DNA of 9,688 bases from Bacillota bacterium (GTDB lineage: Bacteria > Bacillota > Clostridia > Christensenellales > CAG-138): assembly GCA_023458615.1 (NCBI GenBank), contig JAEWYV010000276.1, positions 1 to 9,688 of the forward strand, in the 5' to 3' direction. Of this stretch, positions 5,732 to 9,688 are shown piece after piece. The translations under genes and the position numbers were made by a program. The stretch's first letter is position 1. Every line of letters begins with the position of its first letter. Under the pieces are notes generated by a model. The model was given only the letters and a program-made list of their open reading frames with translations, was not told the DNA's origin and searched no databases.

Positions 5732-6766
5732 ATGAAGCAAGCATACAAGAAAATCCCGATGCCCGCGCGTTATGCGATCAATACGCTGCTCTTCGTCGCG
5801 TTTTTGATCCTCGGCCTCGCGCTCATTAATGCAGGCATCGTCACAAAGTATTATACGAAGGTTTTGATGCTCATCGGCATCAACATCATCCTCACGGTGT
5901 CGCTCAACATCGCAACCGGATATCTAGGCCAGCTTCCGCTGGGTCACGCGGGATTCATGGCGGTCGGCGCCTATACAGCGGCAATCTTCATGACGCGCTC
6001 CGGGCTGGATTCGAGCGTATCGTTCCCGATCGGGCTTGTGCTGGGCGCGCTCGCCGCTTGCGTTGTCGGCATCCTCATCGGCATTCCGGCACTGCGCCTC
6101 AAGGGCGACTATCTGGCAATCATCACGTTGGGCTTTGGTGAGATCATCCGCGTTGTGCTGCTCAATATCGACAGTGTTCTGGGTTTTAAGCTCACCTACG
6201 GTGCGGCGAGCCTGAAGAATATTCCAAAGGACACGACGTTCCTCAACACATTCCTTTGCGTCGGCGTCGTCTGCTTCTTGATTCATACCATGATGAAGAG
6301 CCGCCACGGTAGGGCGATCCTCTCCATCCGCGAAAATGAAATCGCCGCCGAATCCTGCGGGATCAACATCACCTATTATAAGGTGCTCGGCTTTGCGGCC
6401 AGCGCGGTCTTCGCGGGGCTTGCCGGCGCGCTCTATGCGGGGTACCTCGGCATCCTGAATCCTTCCAGCTTTGGGTTCATGAAGTCGATCGAGATCCTCG
6501 TTATGGTCGTGCTCGGCGGCATGGGTTCCATGGTGGGCTCCGTGCTCTCCGCGGTGGTGCTCACCGCCGTGCCAGAGATTCTACGCGCATTCTCGGAATA
6601 CCGCATGATTCTGTATTCCCTGCTGCTCATCTCGGTGATGATCTTCAAGCCCTCCGGCCTGATGGGACAGTTTGACTTCTCCCTCTCGCGCATGATAGAG
6701 CGGCTGTTTAACAAGACCCCGAAACAAGAGAAAACCAACAGCAAGGCGGGTGAAAAGAATGGATAA
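5732..6766 (+). CDS. livM: Branched-chain amino acid ABC transporter permease LivM
   Basis: The second channel subunit, partner of LivH. The 344-residue BPD_transp_2 protein has an N-terminal basic segment, a series of hydrophobic helices from about residue 16, and the family motif TGYLGQLPLGHAGFMAVGAY (62-81). LRLKGDYLAIITLGFGEIIR (121-140) follows, then an EAA-like cytoplasmic loop GRAILSIRENEIAAESCGIN (193-212), LGGMGSMVGS (261-270) and KPSGLMG (306-312). A charged tail of about 30 residues, rich in Lys and Glu, ends the protein. The ATG at 5732 follows an AGGTGG at 5721-5726; longer in-frame starts inside livH are rejected. The last 8 nt overlap the livG start, consistent with translational coupling. 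Confidence 0.93.
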   Translation: MKQAYKKIPMPARYAINTLLFVAFLILGLALINAGIVTKYYTKVLMLIGINIILTVSLNIATGYLGQLPLGHAGFMAVGAYTAAIFMTRSGLDSSVSFPIGLVLGALAACVVGILIGIPALRLKGDYLAIITLGFGEIIRVVLLNIDSVLGFKLTYGAASLKNIPKDTTFLNTFLCVGVVCFLIHTMMKSRHGRAILSIRENEIAAESCGINITYYKVLGFAASAVFAGLAGALYAGYLGILNPSSFGFMKSIEILVMVVLGGMGSMVGSVLSAVVLTAVPEILRAFSEYRMILYSLLLISVMIFKPSGLMGQFDFSLSRMIERLFNKTPKQEKTNSKAGEKNG

Positions 6767-7595
6767 ACTGGTACCACTGCCGAGCCTCGGCTTTATCCCC
6801 GAGCGCGATCTTGGCTCCACGCCAATTCTGGACATTCACCATCTCGGCGTTGAGTTCGGCGGCCTGCATGCCGTTGACGACTTCAATCTGGTCATCGGTC
6901 GCACAGAGATTGCGGGGCTCATCGGCCCCAACGGAGCGGGCAAAACCACGGTGTTTAACCTGCTCACCAATGTTTACACACCTACGCGTGGCGTCATCCT
7001 GCTCGACGGTGTGGATATCCGCGGGAAGTCCACCGCCCAGCTCAACCGCATGGGCATCGCGCGCACGTTCCAAAACATCCGCCTGTTTAAGGATTTGAGC
7101 GTTGAGGACAACGTTAAGATCGGCTTGCACAATGCGTTTGAATATTCGCTGGGCAGCGCGCTGATCCGCCTTCCTTCCTATTGGAAGAATGAGCGCCTTG
7201 CGCATGACACCGCGATGGGGCTATTGTCCATCTTTGACATGCAGTCCCTTGCGGACAAACAGGCGGGCTCGCTCCCCTATGGCGCGCAACGCCGACTGGA
7301 GATTGTCCGTGCGCTTGCGACCAAGCCGAAGCTTCTACTGCTGGACGAACCGGCGGCGGGCATGAACCCCTCGGAGACGAGCGAGCTCATGGAAAACATC
7401 AAGCGCATCCGCGATACGTTTGAAATTGCGGTTCTGCTTATCGAGCACGACATGAATCTCGTCATGGGCATCTGCGAGGGCATCGCCGTGCTCAACTACG
7501 GCAAGATCATCGCAAAGGGTACGCCGGAGCAGATCAAGAGCAATCCGGTCGTGGTAGAAGCCTATCTCGGTCGCAGAGGGGAGGCGAAGGCGTAA
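6759..7595 (+). CDS. livG: Branched-chain amino acid ABC transporter ATP-binding protein LivG
   Basis: Cytoplasmic ATPase subunit that pairs with LivF to drive import. The 278 residues hold all ABC motifs: Walker A GPNGAGKT (56-63), Q-loop FQNIRLF with Gln105, a signature LPYGAQR (172-178) in the form typical of LivG rather than LSGGQ, Walker B LLLLDEP with Asp196 and Glu197, and H-loop His230. The C-terminus KSNPVVVEAYLGRR is also LivG-like. The ATG at 6759 overlaps the livM stop by 8 nt, with AAGGCGGG about 8 nt upstream; an in-frame GTG at 6750 is less likely. About 22 residues precede the usual LivG beginning (ILDIHHLGVEFGG). There is no internal ATG to shorten it, so the extension seems real. 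Confidence 0.93.
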   Translation: MDKLVPLPSLGFIPERDLGSTPILDIHHLGVEFGGLHAVDDFNLVIGRTEIAGLIGPNGAGKTTVFNLLTNVYTPTRGVILLDGVDIRGKSTAQLNRMGIARTFQNIRLFKDLSVEDNVKIGLHNAFEYSLGSALIRLPSYWKNERLAHDTAMGLLSIFDMQSLADKQAGSLPYGAQRRLEIVRALATKPKLLLLDEPAAGMNPSETSELMENIKRIRDTFEIAVLLIEHDMNLVMGICEGIAVLNYGKIIAKGTPEQIKSNPVVVEAYLGRRGEAKA

Positions 7596-7597
7596 CC

Positions 7598-8299
7598 ATG
7601 TTAAACGTACAGAATATCAATGTCTATTACGGCAATATTCAGGCCATCCGCGATATCTCGTTTCGCGTGGAGGATGGCGAAATCGTCACCCTCATCGGCG
7701 CAAACGGCGCGGGTAAATCCACCATCCTCAAGTCGGTGTCGGGACTCTTGCGCAGCAAGACTGGTGACATCACCTTTGACGGCAAGAGCATCAAGAGTAC
7801 CGCGCCGCATAAGATCGTCGCGCAGGGGCTTGCGCATGTGCCGGAAGGCCGCCGGGTGTTTTTGCAGATGAGCGTGGAAGAAAATCTCGAGATGGGCGCC
7901 TTTACCGCGCCGCGCAACACGATTGAGGATTCCATTGCGAATGTATATGAGCGATTCCCCCGGCTCAAGGAGCGCAGACGGCAGGTTGCGGGCACGCTCT
8001 CCGGCGGAGAGCAGCAGATGCTCGCGATGGGACGTGGACTGATGTCCCGACCAAAGCTGATGATGCTGGACGAGCCCTCTATGGGACTTGCGCCAATCCT
8101 TGTGGAGCAGATCTTCGAGATCATTCAGGAGCTCAACCGCGCGGGTACCACCATTTTGCTGGTGGAGCAGAACGCGCAGATGGCGCTCTCCATCGCAAAC
8201 CGCGGCTATGTGCTGGAGACGGGGCAAATCGTTCTCCATGCGCCTGCCAGCGAACTGCTCTCCAACGACGCCGTCCAGAAGGCCTACCTCGGCGGCTAA
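7598..8299 (+). CDS. livF: Branched-chain amino acid ABC transporter ATP-binding protein LivF
   Basis: The second ATPase subunit, 233 residues, the usual LivF length. Motifs are Walker A GANGAGKST (34-42), the LivF-specific VPEGRRVF segment (81-88) in the Q-loop region, signature LSGGEQQ (134-140), and Walker B LMMLDEP with Asp158 and Glu159. At the H-loop position it has VEQN, with Gln191 in place of His; this is normal for LivF and not a defect. The protein closes with AVQKAYLGG. The ATG lies 2 nt after the livG stop, with GAAGG 7 nt upstream, so livG and livF are tightly coupled. It is the last gene of the operon and is followed by a hairpin terminator. Confidence 0.94.
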   Translation: MLNVQNINVYYGNIQAIRDISFRVEDGEIVTLIGANGAGKSTILKSVSGLLRSKTGDITFDGKSIKSTAPHKIVAQGLAHVPEGRRVFLQMSVEENLEMGAFTAPRNTIEDSIANVYERFPRLKERRRQVAGTLSGGEQQMLAMGRGLMSRPKLMMLDEPSMGLAPILVEQIFEIIQELNRAGTTILLVEQNAQMALSIANRGYVLETGQIVLHAPASELLSNDAVQKAYLGG

Positions 8300-8317
8300 C
8301 ATCATACAAAGCAGCAC

Positions 8318-8343
8318 AAAGCCCCCGCTCGCGCGGGGGCTTT
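8318..8343. terminator. Convergent terminator between livF and the minus-strand operon
   Basis: AAAGCCCCCGC (8318-8328) and GCGGGGGCTTT (8333-8343) pair perfectly over 11 bp around a TCGC loop. The A and T flanks give a short T-run on both strands, so it can serve livF from the left and the flavodoxin-fold gene from the right. Confidence 0.8.
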
Positions 8344-8374
8344 GCTATTATGCCAATCTGATTGATTCTAAGCT

Positions 8375-9001
8375 TTACCGGATAAAGCTCGTCATGACCT
8401 TCGGTTCATCCTCCGGTAGCGGGAGAACATCCTTGCCGTGCTCGATGAGCTTGAGCAGCCATGCCATAGAGCGCGCATTCTTCGTGAGGGTTTGCATGCC
8501 CTCTCCGTCTCCGGCTGACTCACCCGGCATTCTGCCGTAAGCGATGGTCCAATACTGCGACGGCGGAATGACCACCTGCGCCAGATTGAGATAGTTGTTG
8601 AGCTGGTGCACAACATCCACCCCGCCCGCGCGCCGCACGACGGCGCAGCTGGTTGCTACCTTGCCGCGAAAATAACGGGAGCTGGAGTAAAACACGCGAT
8701 CCAGAAACGACTTCATCGTGCCCGGAATGCCTGCGTAATACGTCGGGCAGCCGAGGATGAATCCATCGGCGTCACGCATCTTCTGCGCAATTTCATTCAA
8801 TCCATCGTCAACAAAGACACAGCGGTTGCCCTCGGATTTTGAGCAATGCCCGCATGCAATGCAGCCATGCATGCTCTGTTGACCAATCTGAATCGTCTCG
8901 GTTTCAATCCCCTGACGTTCCAGCTCATCCGTCATGTTTTTCAGCGCCAGCGCCGTGTTGCCGTTCTTACGCGGACTTCCGTTAATTGCGATTACCTTCA
9001 T
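8375..9001 (-). CDS. Flavodoxin-fold protein with iron-sulfur cysteine motif (Isf / NADPH-dependent FMN reductase family)
   Basis: A probable cytoplasmic redox flavoprotein of 208 residues. The N-terminal GSPRKNGNT (8-16) is the FMN phosphate-binding loop of the NADPH-dependent FMN reductase/flavodoxin-like superfamily. GCPTYYAGIPGTMKSFLDR (84-102) is the second flavin-contact region. Between them, Cys47, Cys50, Cys53 and Cys61 form C-x2-C-x2-C-x7-C, fitting the compact motif (C-x2-C-x2-C-x4-7-C) of iron-sulfur flavoproteins such as the Methanosarcina Isf, which bind a 4Fe-4S cluster. The family also includes members of unknown partner, so the electron donor and acceptor are not known. The ATG at 8999-9001 is preferred over an upstream in-frame start because GAGGAG precedes it by 9 nt and homologues begin MKVIAINGSPR. 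It lies 34 bp after the HAD gene, in the same operon. Confidence 0.85.
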   Translation of the reverse strand: MKVIAINGSPRKNGNTALALKNMTDELERQGIETETIQIGQQSMHGCIACGHCSKSEGNRCVFVDDGLNEIAQKMRDADGFILGCPTYYAGIPGTMKSFLDRVFYSSSRYFRGKVATSCAVVRRAGGVDVVHQLNNYLNLAQVVIPPSQYWTIAYGRMPGESAGDGEGMQTLTKNARSMAWLLKLIEHGKDVLPLPEDEPKVMTSFIR

Positions 9002-9035
9002 TGTTGTTTTCTCCTCGGGGTCGGTCCTGCTTGGT

Positions 9036-9602
9036 TTACACGATGGGAAACGGCTTTCGCTCGTCACCCTTTACCATAAATGCCTCTCTGGCGAGCTTTG
9101 CCAGCGGCAAATCGTTCATGCTATCGGAGTAGAACTGGTCAATCTGCACCTCGGGATAACTCTCCCGCATGCGGCGCACCTTTTCCTCCCCGTGGCAGTT
9201 CTTTCCGGTATAGCGCCCGCTCGCCGCGTCCACGCGCGAGGCGAGAAAACTGAGCCCGAGGCGCTGCATCACAGGGGCCAGCAAAAACTCCGGCGAGGCG
9301 GAGATGATCAGATCGTCCTCCCGCTTCTGTGCAAAATACCAGTCCTTGAGTTTCTTGTCGTGGTCGAGCCAGAATCGTTCCACCTCTTCCGCAACCTCCG
9401 GCACATGCCGAAGATAGCGATAAAACCGCTCCTTTGTGCATGTTTTATCCGTAACACCAAGCAGCATACCCAGAAACCAGGGCAACGCGCACGCGGCGGA
9501 CCCCAGCACACGCGGATACTTCACCGCGCAATGACGAAAGAAGTCATAGCTTGAATCGCCGCGATAGATGGTGTTATCAAAATCATAAACGTGAATCAGC
9601 AA
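9036..9602 (-). CDS. HAD superfamily subfamily IB phosphatase
   Basis: A probable cytoplasmic phosphomonoesterase of 188 residues. All four HAD motifs are present: DFDNT with nucleophile Asp7 and Asp9, IISASPEFL with Ser101, a Lys at 141 (GEEKV), and YSDSMNDLPL with Asp160 and Asp164. The layout (helical cap between motifs I and II, SDSxND at motif IV) is that of the phosphoserine phosphatase-like IB subgroup. The substrate cannot be deduced. The start must be the TTG at 9602-9600, since no ATG or GTG precedes the DFDNT motif, and AAAGGG lies 6 nt upstream. The first 7 nt overlap the stop of the gene before it, so translation is probably coupled. The downstream iron-sulfur flavoprotein gene is 34 bp away. 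Confidence 0.85.
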   Translation of the reverse strand: MLIHVYDFDNTIYRGDSSYDFFRHCAVKYPRVLGSAACALPWFLGMLLGVTDKTCTKERFYRYLRHVPEVAEEVERFWLDHDKKLKDWYFAQKREDDLIISASPEFLLAPVMQRLGLSFLASRVDAASGRYTGKNCHGEEKVRRMRESYPEVQIDQFYSDSMNDLPLAKLAREAFMVKGDERKPFPIV

Positions 9603-9688
9603 GCGTTTCCCTTTCCCGGATCGTTCAGCACCAGCTCCGGCACGCGGCTAGGATCGCCCGTGATACAGGTTGCCCCCGCGGCAAGAAT
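9596..9688 (-). CDS. C-terminal fragment of an unidentified protein
   Basis: An open minus frame enters from the right edge and ends at TGA (9598-9596). It gives 30 residues, including ILAAGATCITGDPSRVPELV and ending in LNDPGKGNAC. I do not recognise the family. Codon choice is GC-rich like its neighbours, and the stop overlaps the TTG start of the HAD gene by 7 nt, as expected for adjacent genes in one operon. A chance open frame of this length is possible, but the gene-like overlap argues for a real coding end. Confidence 0.5.
   Translation of the reverse strand: MLAAGATCITGDPSRVPELVLNDPGKGNAC
9600..9614 (-). promoter_or_regulatory. Ribosome binding site and TTG start of the HAD gene
   Basis: AAAGGG on the minus strand (9614-9609) is 6 nt before TTG (9602-9600). 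It supports the rare TTG start, which is also required to retain the complete motif I of the phosphatase. Confidence 0.6.

Noticed and set aside
8180..8240. Missing H-loop histidine in LivF as a sign of inactivation
   Set aside because: LivF proteins normally carry VEQN at this position, so Gln191 is the family norm.
7601..8317. 238-aa open frame on the minus strand opposite livF
   Set aside because: Antisense shadow of a complete ATPase gene; no recognisable motif.
1..9688. CRISPR array, tRNA, transposon ends or prophage genes
   Set aside because: No regularly spaced repeats, no tRNA-like cloverleaf, no transposase or integrase, and no terminal inverted repeats were recognised by eye on either strand.

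Overview
The window looks like a chromosomal segment of a moderately GC-rich member of the Bacillota, probably a clostridial lineage. The grounds are Gram-positive style lipoprotein and Shine-Dalgarno signals, bacterial -35/-10 promoters in AT-rich intergenic pockets, and a DUF1015 protein of the type I associate with Clostridia. The genus cannot be read from the sequence. I see no tRNA, rRNA, CRISPR array, insertion sequence or phage gene.

Layout: (1) Minus strand, 1-1307: a DUF1015-family protein cut by the window edge close to its C-terminus, with its own strong promoter at 1410-1438. (2) Minus strand, 1573-2781: arginine deiminase (arcA) with all catalytic residues and no arcB, arcC or arcD neighbour in view. 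(3) 2782-3070: AT-rich divergent control region. (4) Plus strand, 3071-3295: a possible 74-residue one-helix membrane protein, followed by a strong terminator (3315-3351). A third segment upstream can pair with the 5' arm of that terminator, giving an attenuator-like layout. (5) Plus strand, 3412-8299: a complete branched-chain/hydrophobic amino acid ABC importer in the order binding lipoprotein, two permeases, two ATPases (livK-H-M-G-F), closed by a hairpin terminator that also faces the convergent operon. (6) Minus strand, 8375-9688: an operon, read right to left, of an unidentified C-terminal fragment, a HAD-IB phosphatase starting at TTG, and a flavodoxin-fold protein with a four-cysteine iron-sulfur motif.

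Working together: LivK captures the substrate outside the membrane, LivH and LivM form the channel, and LivG and LivF power import. A 14-bp perfect hairpin in the livK-livH gap could let livK mRNA outlast the rest. ArcA hydrolyses arginine to citrulline and ammonia. Its closeness to an amino acid importer is suggestive, but it is divergently transcribed and does not define the substrate of the importer.

Most genes here are ordinary. The most unusual signals are regulatory: the small ORF with three competing RNA segments before livK, the livK-livH hairpin, and the repeated elements before the DUF1015 promoter. I do not see convincing evidence for a wholly new system.
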